Below, piece after piece: positions 35,290 to 44,802 of a stretch of 64,000 bases of DNA (the first letter of the stretch is position 1; each line of letters opens with the position of its first letter). The translations under genes and the position numbers were made by a program. This DNA comes from Allobosea psychrotolerans (lineage in GTDB: Bacteria; Pseudomonadota; Alphaproteobacteria; Rhizobiales; Beijerinckiaceae). The stretch is taken from positions 1 to 64,000 of the forward strand of contig NZ_PQFZ01000019.1 in NCBI RefSeq assembly GCF_002917105.1. Direction: 5' to 3'. The notes below the pieces were generated by a model. That model made no database searches. It was not told where the DNA came from and saw only the letters and a program-made list of their open reading frames with translations.

Positions 35290-38200
35290 TCAGGCGCGCA
35301 CCAGCACCCCTGACATGACCTCGGCATAGCCGTCCAGCATGGCGTCGCGCGTCATGCCGGAGGTGATGATGCTTTCGCGGGCCTGGTCGCGCATAGCTGC
35401 AAGCCGCCCCGCCTGGGCTGCGCCGCGAATGCCGTCTGCGAGAACCTCGACATGGTCGACAGAGGCGAGGAAACCGTTCTCACCGTCGCGAATGATGCGC
35501 TCCACGTCGCCGACGCGGGTGCTTGCGACCGGGGTTCCGCAGGCCAGGGCCTCGAGCATCACCAGCGGCATGCCTTCGATCGACGAGGTCATGACGAGGA
35601 TGTCGAGCGCCCCATAGAGGCGAGGTAGGCTTCCACGGTCCAGTTTGGCAATGATGCGGACCGGCAGGTTTTCGGCAGCGATGCGCTTTTGCAGCTGTGG
35701 TAGTTCGTCGCCATCTCCGACCATGATTGCCCTGATCGGCAAGTCTCCCGACAATCGCGAGATGACGTCGAGAAATTTGTCAGGCCGCTTCTCGCCGCTG
35801 AGCCTGCCGACGAAACCGAGCAGGATGTCTCCTGCGGCAACGCCGCATTCGGCCTTGAGCGATGCGCGGTCCGTTGCTGGCTGAAACAGGTCGGTGTCGA
35901 TTCCATTCGGAATCAGCTTTACGCGCTCGGCCGGTATGCCGCGTGCGACCAGGGAGTTTCGGACCTTGGCGCTGATCGCGACATGCGTGCTGAAAGCCGC
36001 CGAATACCGCGCCGCGTTCCGGATATGACCCTCGGCAAGATCATTATGCACGATGTCGATGAAGGCGAGATGGGGGAAACGCGCCTTCAACTCCGGGGCG
36101 CGCTCATAGGTGAGCGACGAGTTGCTCGTCAGGATGGCACGGGAGCCCTCGACCTGGACCAGTGCCGCAAGCGTTGCGACCAACCGGTCCGCGTCCAGCA
36201 GATCTCCGGCATGGAGGATATCCTGCGACACGGTTGCAAACAGGCCGCGCATGGCGTGCTCGCTTGGCAGCATGGTGACGATGGTTATTCGCCAGTCCTT
36301 CGCCAAGCGGCCCAGGACGTCGAGGAGAACGACCTCCGATCCTCCCATCGGCAGCCAGGGCACGACGACGAGACAATGCGGTCGCTCGTCGTCGCGCTGA
36401 CGGGGCGGCAGCGACAGCAACGCGGCTTCGAGACGTTCCGCCCCGCCGATGGCATCCGCTGCCAAAAGCGGATGGTGTGGGCCGAGCGCGGTGGCGACAG
36501 CCTCATTGGCGCCAGGGTGCAGCGAGGCGCAGGAATAGCATGAGGACAGCCCGTCGCGCAGCCGGGCGATCCAGGCTTTTGGCGCAAGCCCGCGCTTGAG
36601 GCGCTTATTGACCGGTAAACCTTGGAGGATCGCGCTTCGTCGCACGAACAGCACGCCGGCTTCCGGTGATGCGTCCGTTACCAGCGCATCGATATCCTGT
36701 TCGGCGAGCAGCAGGCCGGCCGCCAGCCACTGCTCGATCGTGAGCGCCTCGAGCTCCTTGGCCGGTATTGCGAGAATCTCGGCCGCGGATTGTTCAATCT
36801 GCTCGGCGAAATCGGAGCCGTCGGGGCGCAACATCTCAAAGGGGCGGCTGACGACGACCGGCGAGAGCGAGCCGGTCTCCTGCCAGGCGCGGGTCTTGTT
36901 CGGCGTCTTGGCCCGCCGCACCGGGGCCTGTGGCGAGGCGACCGATACCGGCTGCAATATCGAGAAGCGGCGCAGGACACTCCCGGCCGCTTGCCTCCCC
37001 AGCCGGAGTGCCTCGCGGTGGCGGTATTCCCGCAAGGCATCGATCATCGGGCTGAGATGGGCGGTCACGAAGCCTGATGTCGGCCCCAGCAAGCGCCGGC
37101 CCACACGGGTGCCCAGATATAGCGAACGGAACAGGGTCCGATGGACGATCCGGCTTGGCCGCCGGAGGACTTCGCCCCTGATGGCGATCTGAAGATGAAC
37201 GTTTTCATCGCGCGCCTGCTGCAGCTGCGCGGTCAAGTTGGCTGCCTTGACGGCCTCTTGGCCGATCTGTGACAGCAAGTGGCTGTGCTCATGGTCCAAC
37301 TGCCGATGAAGGTCGGCGAGATTGCTGTAGTCGGCCGCCAGCTTGGTGAGATCACGATAGGTCTGCAGCCCTAGCGCCGCTTGTCGCCGTAGCTCGAGAT
37401 TGCGTTGGCGCTTGGGCTCTGCGCCATAGCCCAGGATGGGCGACTGCTTCTCCAGGCCTTTGCCTTCAAAGCGTGACCAGAACGGCTCGAAGCTCCAGGC
37501 GTCGAATGGCGTGAGGCGCTGCCCGTCGAAATCGGCGATGACGGCGTTCTGGCTGTCCGGCGCCAGGATTGCCGCCATGCGCGAAAAGCTCGAATTGCAG
37601 ACGGCGAGCTGGCCGGCCCGCCGCATGATCTCGAAATCAAGCATTGCGGGTGGCAGGCCCGGTACGGCCTCAACGTCGCTCAGGCTTTTCGCGCGAAAGC
37701 GCGCGAATGCCGGCAGGACCTCGTCGGGCGCGTCGGTCGCCACGTAGAGGACTGCGTCTGGCTGCTTGGCAAAAACGGCATCGAGCCAGTCCACATACCA
37801 GGCTTCGGGAGCCGGGCGGTACCAGGGCAGGCCGTTCTTGTGCAGTTCGACATAATCGCCGCGGCGAACATGGATCGCGATCAGCGGGCGCGTGCCGCCT
37901 TCCGTAAGCGCGGAAAGCCTTCGTTCGACATCGGCTGCCTGAGCCTCCTCAAGCTCGTAAAGGCGGCGCAGAAGCTGGCGATGAGGCGCCCAACAAGCAG
38001 GCAATTCCTGGAAATAACCCCAGAAATCGGCATCGACTGGCGGCGCCTCCAATTTCCAGAGGTCGATGTCGTCATTGTCGAAGGCATAGTAGCGAAGCTC
38101 GGTCGGTAACGGCGCCTCCGGCTTGGGGTCTACGACGGTATAGATGCCGTTCCCGTCCCATTCGGGAAAGGTTACTCTGCAGCCATAGCGTAGCCCGTAG

Positions 38201-38586
38201 AATTTGACATAGACGTGCTGGAAGATCTGGTTGGCAAAACGCCCGTTGGAGCCGAGCGAGGACATCGTGACCTGACCGCGAGCCTTGCCGCCCAGGCGCG
38301 AAATGTCCGTGACGTGGCTTGAACGCAGGAAGAGATCGCCGCATGCGTCACAAGCGACGGGTACGAAGCCCAGATCGAAGGCAAGCGGCCAGAACGGCCA
38401 GAAAGGCTCCTGATCGGCAGAGTCGCGTCTCAGGAAAATCGCGACGATGTCGGGTGTGAGAGCCTTTCGCAGAGTTGGCGCGCTGATTGCCCGCGAGCGG
38501 AACTCCAGGATGCGGGCGTCCGCGGATAGGCCGTGCGCCGACAATGCGACGGATAGGCTTTCGTCCATGTCGATCAAACCGTCCAT
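35290..38586 (-). CDS. GT11-like fucosyltransferase - GT4 glycosyltransferase fusion
   Basis: This protein of about 1098 residues joins two transferases. The N-terminal half has SLGSNGRFANQIFQHVY and IAIHVRRGDYVELHK (HxRRGDY near residues 239-245), the marks of alpha-1,2-fucosyltransferases that use GDP-fucose. A helical, coiled-coil-like linker follows (about 400-470). The C-terminal third is a GT4 enzyme with PWLPMGGSEVVLLDVLGRL, HVAISAKVRNSL, LIPNGIDTDLF, GFVGRLSGEKRPD and the E-x7-E motif EGMPLVMLE. It is coded seven bases after... the gmd stop, so fucose supply and use are linked. A TTG at 38616 is an alternative start. Confidence 0.88.
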   Translation of the reverse strand: MDGLIDMDESLSVALSAHGLSADARILEFRSRAISAPTLRKALTPDIVAIFLRRDSADQEPFWPFWPLAFDLGFVPVACDACGDLFLRSSHVTDISRLGGKARGQVTMSSLGSNGRFANQIFQHVYVKFYGLRYGCRVTFPEWDGNGIYTVVDPKPEAPLPTELRYYAFDNDDIDLWKLEAPPVDADFWGYFQELPACWAPHRQLLRRLYELEEAQAADVERRLSALTEGGTRPLIAIHVRRGDYVELHKNGLPWYRPAPEAWYVDWLDAVFAKQPDAVLYVATDAPDEVLPAFARFRAKSLSDVEAVPGLPPAMLDFEIMRRAGQLAVCNSSFSRMAAILAPDSQNAVIADFDGQRLTPFDAWSFEPFWSRFEGKGLEKQSPILGYGAEPKRQRNLELRRQAALGLQTYRDLTKLAADYSNLADLHRQLDHEHSHLLSQIGQEAVKAANLTAQLQQARDENVHLQIAIRGEVLRRPSRIVHRTLFRSLYLGTRVGRRLLGPTSGFVTAHLSPMIDALREYRHREALRLGRQAAGSVLRRFSILQPVSVASPQAPVRRAKTPNKTRAWQETGSLSPVVVSRPFEMLRPDGSDFAEQIEQSAAEILAIPAKELEALTIEQWLAAGLLLAEQDIDALVTDASPEAGVLFVRRSAILQGLPVNKRLKRGLAPKAWIARLRDGLSSCYSCASLHPGANEAVATALGPHHPLLAADAIGGAERLEAALLSLPPRQRDDERPHCLVVVPWLPMGGSEVVLLDVLGRLAKDWRITIVTMLPSEHAMRGLFATVSQDILHAGDLLDADRLVATLAALVQVEGSRAILTSNSSLTYERAPELKARFPHLAFIDIVHNDLAEGHIRNAARYSAAFSTHVAISAKVRNSLVARGIPAERVKLIPNGIDTDLFQPATDRASLKAECGVAAGDILLGFVGRLSGEKRPDKFLDVISRLSGDLPIRAIMVGDGDELPQLQKRIAAENLPVRIIAKLDRGSLPRLYGALDILVMTSSIEGMPLVMLEALACGTPVASTRVGDVERIIRDGENGFLASVDHVEVLADGIRGAAQAGRLAAMRDQARESIITSGMTRDAMLDGYAEVMSGVLVRA

Positions 38587-38622
38587 CCAGCAATCTTGGA
38601 GTTGAATGCGCCGCAAACTGCT

Positions 38623-39693
38623 TCAGCTATGGCGAACGCCGCCCTTTCTCTCCAGTTCGACCTCGATGAGGTCGCTGGCTACCATTTCCTGAACCAATTG
38701 CTGGAAGCCCGTCTTGTGAGACCAGCCCAGCTTGGTCTTGGCTTTCGTGGGATCCCCCAGCAGTTGCTCGACCTCGGTCGGCCGGAAATATTCCGGGTCG
38801 ATCTCCACCAGCGTTGCGCCAGATTTCGCGTCGATGCCCTTCTCGTCGACGCCGGCGCCTTCCCATCTGATGGTGCGTCCGACATGCGCAAACGCGAGTT
38901 CGACGAACTCACGAACCGAGTGCATCTCACCGGTTGCCAGGACATAGTCGTCGGGCTCGGGCTGCTGAAGCATCAGCCACATCCCCTCGACATAATCGCG
39001 TGCATGCCCCCAATCGCGCTTGGCGTCGACATTCCCGAGATACAGCCTGTCCGTCAGGCCCAACTCGATTGCCGCGACGGCGCGGGTGATCTTGCGCGTC
39101 ACGAAAGTCTCGCCGCGAATAGGGCTCTCATGGTTGAACAGAATCCCGTTCGAGGCATGAATGCCGTAAGCGTCGCGATAATTGGCGACGATCCAATAGG
39201 CATAGAGCTTGGCGACCGCATAGGGCGATTGCGGGTTGAAGGGCGTCGTTTCGCTCTGGGGAACCTCGCGAACCGCGCCGTAAAGCTCGGATGTCGAAGC
39301 CTGATAGAACTTGGATTTCTTCTCGAGCCCCAGGATACGCAGAGCTTCCAGCAGCCTCAGCGTTCCGATGCCATCCGCATTGGCAGTATATTCCGGCGTC
39401 TCGAACGAAACCTTTACGTGGCTCTGGGCCGCGAGATTGTAGATCTCGTCCGGCTGGGTTTCCTGGACGATACGGATCAGATTGGTCGAATCCGTCAAGT
39501 CGCCATAATGCATGAAGAAATTCGTGTCTTTCCGATGTGGGTCGACATAGAGATGGTCGACCCGCTTGGTATTGAACGACGATGAGCGCCGCTTCACGCC
39601 ATGGACGGTATAGCCTTTGCCAAGCAGAAGCTCCGCCAGATAGGCGCCGTCTTGCCCGGTAACGCCAGTAATCAAGGCAGTTTTCTTTGTCAT
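38623..39693 (-). CDS. gmd: GDP-mannose 4,6-dehydratase
   Basis: This 356-residue SDR enzyme makes GDP-4-keto-6-deoxymannose, the branch point to GDP-fucose and GDP-perosamine. Motifs are LITGVTGQDGAYLAELL, QASTSELYG with Thr134 and Glu136, and YAVAK with Tyr158 and Lys162, all as in characterised Gmd. The segment VHGVKRRSSSFNTKR is a further signature. The ATG at 39693 has AAAGGA about seven bases upstream. It is upstream of the fucosyltransferase fusion in one operon. No mannose activation genes (manB/manC) are in the window. Confidence 0.95.
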   Translation of the reverse strand: MTKKTALITGVTGQDGAYLAELLLGKGYTVHGVKRRSSSFNTKRVDHLYVDPHRKDTNFFMHYGDLTDSTNLIRIVQETQPDEIYNLAAQSHVKVSFETPEYTANADGIGTLRLLEALRILGLEKKSKFYQASTSELYGAVREVPQSETTPFNPQSPYAVAKLYAYWIVANYRDAYGIHASNGILFNHESPIRGETFVTRKITRAVAAIELGLTDRLYLGNVDAKRDWGHARDYVEGMWLMLQQPEPDDYVLATGEMHSVREFVELAFAHVGRTIRWEGAGVDEKGIDAKSGATLVEIDPEYFRPTEVEQLLGDPTKAKTKLGWSHKTGFQQLVQEMVASDLIEVELERKGGVRHS

Positions 39694-39728
39694 GATTTTG
39701 TCCTTTCGCCGATTATCTGGCGTTTATC

Positions 39729-41762
39729 TTAATTGAACGAATGGCTGGAGAGGCGGGCCGCCGGGGTCTTCAGAAGTTCTGCGATGCAAGAACGATGGCT
39801 GGCCGGCGAGTGGTGCGTCTCCAGAAAACTCCGAATTCCAAGTGCCAAGCGCTCGCGCAGTGAGGCGTCACGATAGAATGCGGCGAAACAGTCCCTAGCC
39901 TCGGCGAGCCTTGTGCTGTCGGACGTGGAAATCGTCAAGAAGACGTCGCCTCTGCCCATGACCTCCGACAGGGGGGCGATATCGGCTCCAACAATGGGCA
40001 ATCCGGCTCGAAGCAGGGCGACGAGTTCGTCATAGGTCGCCGTCGACCCGTTCATGACCAGCACCAGATCGAAATCTGCGAGCTCGTGCTCTGCAGGCGT
40101 TTCGGTGGCCGTGACGAGGCGTATCTTGAGGCCTGCCGCCGCACAGAGGTGCTGCAGCTCAGCCGCTTCCGGTGCTGTGAGGCCGATCGCCAGAATGCGG
40201 TGGTTCAACGGCTGTCGAGCGAGCCGTTGAGCGTCGAACTCCACCGGAGAGTAGGCGATGCGCCAGATGTCGGCGCGTCGATCAAGCCTGGCTCGATCGT
40301 CTCGCTGCCCCGTTTCCGAGGAGTGGATGACCAGCGTTGCCTCATCAAGGAATTCCGAAAGGAAGTCGAACGGGTCGGGCTGGACCATGCTGACGCCTCG
40401 AAAAGGTACTGCTCGATCGTCTGCCCTGTAAAAGATCTTGTCGCGATCCGCCAACAGTCGCCCATAGCGGCCCAGGATCCGTGCTGACATCGTGTCGGAT
40501 GCGAGGTGAAGCCGCGCGCCGATGGCGGCGATCTCGATGAGGCGATAGGCGACGAGATCGCGCTGGTCGGCCGACAACCCTTCGACGAGATGCGCAAGAT
40601 TGACGATGACGGCATTGCCGAGGGCCATCGTAGGCATGTCCTCGTCAAATGCGGGATCATCGACGAGGACAAGGCTTCGCGTGGCGCTGTCGATATCCGA
40701 AAGTGCCTTGAGCGCGGCGAAAACCGCCTTGCCTTGCGGAGATGTCGGCGTCGAGACGATACCGACTTCGCTAAAGCGAAGCCCGGCAACGCGCCGGCAT
40801 GCTTCGAAATAGCCGACGCCGGCCGCGAAGTCGCCGTTGCGCGTGGAGACGACCGGGCAGTGCTCCATCGATCCCAGTGAAATTGCCGGATCGATCAGGT
40901 TGGCGAGCCTGACTTCCTCGCAATTCGAGAGCGACATCAGGAAACGCAAGCGTTCGGTCTCGCAATCGACCGCGTCCTGGCCGTACCGGAGGAAGCGGCG
41001 TGCGCCGGGAGCTGCAAGGGCGAGATAGGTTTGCGGCTCGAACAGCGGGGTCGGCGGGATCAGGCGCGCCGACTGACTGTTCATATTGGATGACAGGCTG
41101 TTCGCACGATGCCGGTAAAACAGGATGACGGCCGGAGCGACCACGAATTCGGCGCCTTTGGCGATTGCCGTGGCGTTGAAGTGCCAGTCCTCGTAAGCGT
41201 AGCCCGGTCCGAGGCGGACATCGATGAACTGGTTCAAGTCGACGATGCTGCGGTGGACGAAAAGCCGCGATATGTACGGATGCTGCGAGAAGAAGGCGAT
41301 CGGGGGTATGCTTGCGCTGCCGTTGTAGACCGCCAGGAGATGAAGTGATCCGAAGCCGAAAAGATATTCGGGGACGACGATCGTCCGGGGCGAATGCTTG
41401 AGTGCCGTCTGATGCGAGACGAGTGTCGTATTGCTCGAGATGAGGTCGTCTTCGTCGCAAAACTGAATGTAGTTCGCGCGGGCCTGGCGCAGGCCGTCCT
41501 GGCGCGACAGCCCTAGAGAGCCGTTGTCCAGCCGAATGACGCGTGTGCGCTCAAAGGCGTCGGAGTGATAGGCCTCGACCCATGCCAGCGTTTCGGGCGG
41601 TGATCGATCAAGCGCCAGCAACAGCTCGATTTTCAAGCCGGAGGAGCGGGCTTTTCTGGCGGCGGCCTCCAGCGAGCGCATGGTTCGCCGCAGGTAGCTC
41701 CCTCCTGCATGAATGTTGACCACCATGCTGACGTCGAGCAGTGGAAGCGTATTTTCGGTCAT
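39729..41762 (-). CDS. Glycosyltransferase, GT2 N-terminal domain plus a second GT-like half
   Basis: This 677-residue protein opens with a GT2 domain (LLDVSMVVNIHAGGSYL, FCDEDDLISSN as the DXD site, and GYAYEDWHFNATAIAKGAEF). From about residue 300 the rest looks like a second GT-B-type half (LNHRILAIGLTAPEAAEL, FDLVLVMNGSTATYDELVALLRAGLPIVGADIAPLSEVM), with a nucleotide-sugar-like loop near the end. It lies 35 bases upstream of gmd on the same strand and probably belongs to the same operon. ATG 41762 is preferred over TTG 41777. Sugar specificity unknown. Confidence 0.8.
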   Translation of the reverse strand: MTENTLPLLDVSMVVNIHAGGSYLRRTMRSLEAAARKARSSGLKIELLLALDRSPPETLAWVEAYHSDAFERTRVIRLDNGSLGLSRQDGLRQARANYIQFCDEDDLISSNTTLVSHQTALKHSPRTIVVPEYLFGFGSLHLLAVYNGSASIPPIAFFSQHPYISRLFVHRSIVDLNQFIDVRLGPGYAYEDWHFNATAIAKGAEFVVAPAVILFYRHRANSLSSNMNSQSARLIPPTPLFEPQTYLALAAPGARRFLRYGQDAVDCETERLRFLMSLSNCEEVRLANLIDPAISLGSMEHCPVVSTRNGDFAAGVGYFEACRRVAGLRFSEVGIVSTPTSPQGKAVFAALKALSDIDSATRSLVLVDDPAFDEDMPTMALGNAVIVNLAHLVEGLSADQRDLVAYRLIEIAAIGARLHLASDTMSARILGRYGRLLADRDKIFYRADDRAVPFRGVSMVQPDPFDFLSEFLDEATLVIHSSETGQRDDRARLDRRADIWRIAYSPVEFDAQRLARQPLNHRILAIGLTAPEAAELQHLCAAAGLKIRLVTATETPAEHELADFDLVLVMNGSTATYDELVALLRAGLPIVGADIAPLSEVMGRGDVFLTISTSDSTRLAEARDCFAAFYRDASLRERLALGIRSFLETHHSPASHRSCIAELLKTPAARLSSHSFN

Positions 41763-41962
41763 TCTGAAGAGTTTCAACCACTTTCTGCGCGGCCTGTTCG
41801 TGTAGCCGTTGAAAAACTCAGGGGCAAGCTGCCCTGGCCGATGCCGTTCAGATCATTCGCTCATTGTGAGCGATGCGGTGCGCGCTTCGGAAATTGCATC
41901 CGTTTGTATCTGAAGTGTTACTGTTCTAGGCTGCCGGATCGACGCGTACCGACAGGTGGCGA

Positions 41963-42814
41963 ATGCGTTCGGAAATCATCTCCTTGGCTGCGTTCGTTGG
42001 GCGGGACTGGACCCATGGCGAGTACTATGACTCTGCCGAGCAGAGCATGGATACGCAGTGGGCCTCGGTGATCTGGCCCATCATTGAATCTGCGAATTTT
42101 GAGCATGTGGTTGAGATAGCGGCGGGCCACGGGAGAAATACCGAAAAACTGGCCCAGGTCAGCGGGAAGATATTTGCGACTGACATCAATCAGGAAAATA
42201 TTGAATTCTTGAATGAGCGATTCAAGAGTTCAGAGAATGTCGAAGTTTTTCGAAATTCTGGGGCGGATTTGCGCTTTATAGAAGGGACGAGTGCGTCGTT
42301 TGTTTACTCGTTCGATGCAATGGTGCATTTCGATAGCGACATCATCAGAAGTTATATCAAGGAGATAAGGCGGATATTGGTGCCTGGAGGGCGTGCATTC
42401 TGCCATTATAGCGGTTTCGACCAAAATCCGACTGGGACATATCGTGACCACCCGGGTTGGCGAAATTTCATGAGCCGCGAACTTTTCGAGCACTGGTTGA
42501 CGAAGGAAGGATTCAGGATTCTGAAATCCGCCTATATCCAAGGTGTCTCGGTTTTGACGGAGGATCGTACTCAGTCAGACAACGTAACCTATTTCGAGCT
42601 TCCGCTCGACGCCGAGCCGGGTGGAGAATTTCTGTCCAGCGAGGAACGAATGCACGAGCTCGACGAGTTATCGTCTCGATATCGCGCTGAGATCGCCACG
42701 CTCAGCAGTGAGATCGCCATGCTCAGCAGTCAACTGGAGGGGATGAAGACATCGACGAGTTGGCAGGCGACTGCCCCGATCCGATGGCTCAAGACCAAGC
42801 TGAGCGGCCGATAG
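41963..42814 (+). CDS. Class I SAM methyltransferase with C-terminal coiled coil
   Basis: This 283-residue protein has VVEIAAGHGRNTEKLAQV (motif I), KIFATDINQENIEFLN, and SFVYSFDAMVHFDSDIIRSYIKEIRRILVPGGR. The last 60 residues form a heptad-rich helix ending SWQATAPIRWLKTKLSGR, a tail commonly seen in rhizobial glycan enzymes. A tandem 21-base duplication lengthens the coil (42689-42730). Most of the gene is much AT-richer than neighbours, suggesting recent transfer. The ATG at 41963 follows AGGTGG. It may methylate a glycan; the acceptor is unknown. Confidence 0.85.
   Translation: MRSEIISLAAFVGRDWTHGEYYDSAEQSMDTQWASVIWPIIESANFEHVVEIAAGHGRNTEKLAQVSGKIFATDINQENIEFLNERFKSSENVEVFRNSGADLRFIEGTSASFVYSFDAMVHFDSDIIRSYIKEIRRILVPGGRAFCHYSGFDQNPTGTYRDHPGWRNFMSRELFEHWLTKEGFRILKSAYIQGVSVLTEDRTQSDNVTYFELPLDAEPGGEFLSSEERMHELDELSSRYRAEIATLSSEIAMLSSQLEGMKTSTSWQATAPIRWLKTKLSGR
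42689..42730 (+). repeat. Tandem 21-base duplication in coiled-coil coding sequence
   Basis: GAGATCGCCACGCTCAGCAG plus T (42689-42709) is followed by a copy differing at one base (42710-42730). Each encodes a seven-residue heptad, EIATLSS then EIAMLSS, so it adds one coil turn-pair without a frame change. Confidence 0.92.
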
Positions 42815-43119
42815 GGCGGGGATTCCTGCGAGCTGCCTCGCGGGCCAGAACAGGACATTTGGCTCGATAACAACGGGTGATCTTGCTGGCGCGTCCTCCT
42901 TCGATTTGTGTGTCCAGATGCGAGGTGGCGTGCATTCATTCCAGCTCCGCTGCAACGCTTGATTTGGGCTGTTGTGAGGCTCTTGAGCCACTCGGCCAAT
43001 AGTCCGGCCTGCTACAAGCAGCCAAACATCGGCTGTCTTCATCCGCGCCCTTGACATTGAACAGCTGCTCGTCTGCAAGGAGAGCTTCCGGACGCGGTTT
43101 TTATGGTTTTCCTCTCGAT
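42815..43119. other. Intergenic region without recognised gene
   Basis: About 305 bases separate the AT-rich methyltransferase and the membrane glycosyltransferase on the same strand. ORFs here have no family likeness. I see no strong hairpin or repeat; a promoter for the downstream gene is expected but not identifiable. Confidence 0.4.
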
Positions 43120-44754
43120 ATGTCTCATGGCGTGACCACGCAGCGGATCAACCCAGCCGTTGTGATTGTGGTGCTGGGCTTGATCGGCAGCTCGTTCCTC
43201 TGGGTTCTGCGCGATACCTCGGTCTGGCCATGGGATCAGGCTTGGTATGGCGAGGTTGCTCTCGATCTCGCCCAATCGCGCCGGGGCAGTGGTTGGGAGT
43301 GGCTCAGGGCCTCTCTCGCCGCCTTCGGCTCGAAGCCGCCGCTGCTCGCCTGGGTCGCTCAGTTCTTCGCGCCGTTGTCGCGCTGGCTGGGAGATGTCGA
43401 ACCTGCGCTTTTGATGGTCAACGTGTTGGCGCAGCTCGCGACGCTGCTGCTCATCGCCAGGATTTGCGCCCGCATGGGCTGTGGCGTGCTGGCTCAACTG
43501 GCTGGCGTACTTGCCTTTGGCGGCAGTTCGCTGTCGCTGGGGCTGTCGCACCAGTTCCTGACCGAGACGCTGCAGATGCTGAGCGTCGCCATCATGCTGG
43601 ACCTCATATGGAAGGTCGAGCGGCGCGCTGTCGCGAGCACCATTTTATGGGGCGTTCTCATCATGGCGTTTGCGATGCTGGTCAAAGCATCGAGTTTCAC
43701 GTTCGCCATTCCCTTTGCCGCTTACTGCATCGTCGCCTGCGTGATCAGAATGGATGCCAGGCAGGCAGCACGACCTGTTGTCGTACTCCTGCTCGCACTG
43801 GCTGCCGCCGTGGTATGTGCGGCCTGTATCGGCTGGTACTGGGTCAATTGGGCTCCGATGACCCAGCATTTTCGCAATGCGACCTCGAATGACATCGCAT
43901 TGGCCTATGGCAGCGTAGGAACGCTTGGCAGCAAGCTTTCCCTCTGGACGCAGTCACTCGCCTTGGCGCTGTCGCCCTGGCCGTTCGTTGCGGTTGTCAT
44001 TGGCGCGCCGATTGCCTTGGCCTTCGCGGTTTCGCTGGCGAACGTCGTCAAGGCGCCGCGCAATCAATGGCCGCTCCTCGCTCTCGACAATGGCTTTCTC
44101 TATGCGGGAGCTCTGATCGGCACGATTGCGCTCACCGTTCTCGGTCTCGCCACTCAGATCAACGAAGAGACGCGCTTTCTGTCACCGACGCTGCCGATGA
44201 TTGCCGTCCTTCTGGGCTGGGCGCTGACGGTTCTGCGGTGGCGCTGGCTCCAGCTCCTGGCTCTCATCGCCGTCGCCTGCAACGCGGTCTACGCGGTCAG
44301 CTTCGCGCATGGCTACAATCCGCTTGGGCTCCAGCCCTCAGTCTGGCTCAAGCCGGTCAACCTTGACGCCGATCGCAAGAATCTTCTTGCGCGCGCCGTC
44401 ACGGAAAGCTGTTCCGCGTCGAGGCCAAACCGATACGCGATCATTGGCGTGGAGTATCCCTCATTCAATGGGAATTCCGCCGCCTTCTTTTCGGCGAAGC
44501 AGCAACGCAAAACGCGATATAGATGCTACTATACGAGCCTTGGCTACGCGGAGGCTGATCTCGACAAGGCTTTGGCGAGGATCGACAGCCTCGACGCAGA
44601 CTATCTCATAACTTTCACCCCTGACCGCCAGCACGATCCCGATTTGTTCAACCGTATATCGAGCGTCGTTGCGGAGCGACTTTCGTCCGATCCGCGCTTC
44701 ACGGCGACCCAGGATCGTGACAGCGGTTTGATGATCTTTCACAGACGCCGTTGA
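43120..44754 (+). CDS. Integral membrane glycosyltransferase (GT39/ArnT-like)
   Basis: This 544-residue polytopic protein has about ten or more hydrophobic segments. The first periplasmic loop carries acidic residues just after helix one (DTSVWPWDQAWYGEVALDLA), as in the ArnT and PMT superfamily of polyprenyl-phosphate-sugar users. A long C-terminal periplasmic part follows (from about 430). It probably moves a sugar from undecaprenyl phosphate to a glycan or lipid A on the outer face of the inner membrane. It is next to a MT-GT2 fusion that includes a dolichyl-phosphate-mannose-synthase-like domain, a plausible donor maker. Start 43120 is chosen since the frame upstream is not family-like. 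Confidence 0.8.
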   Translation: MSHGVTTQRINPAVVIVVLGLIGSSFLWVLRDTSVWPWDQAWYGEVALDLAQSRRGSGWEWLRASLAAFGSKPPLLAWVAQFFAPLSRWLGDVEPALLMVNVLAQLATLLLIARICARMGCGVLAQLAGVLAFGGSSLSLGLSHQFLTETLQMLSVAIMLDLIWKVERRAVASTILWGVLIMAFAMLVKASSFTFAIPFAAYCIVACVIRMDARQAARPVVVLLLALAAAVVCAACIGWYWVNWAPMTQHFRNATSNDIALAYGSVGTLGSKLSLWTQSLALALSPWPFVAVVIGAPIALAFAVSLANVVKAPRNQWPLLALDNGFLYAGALIGTIALTVLGLATQINEETRFLSPTLPMIAVLLGWALTVLRWRWLQLLALIAVACNAVYAVSFAHGYNPLGLQPSVWLKPVNLDADRKNLLARAVTESCSASRPNRYAIIGVEYPSFNGNSAAFFSAKQQRKTRYRCYYTSLGYAEADLDKALARIDSLDADYLITFTPDRQHDPDLFNRISSVVAERLSSDPRFTATQDRDSGLMIFHRRR

Positions 44755-44802
44755 CCTCAACCAGGCTCAAGCCGGCACGACAACTTTCAGGCACGATCGT
44801 CC

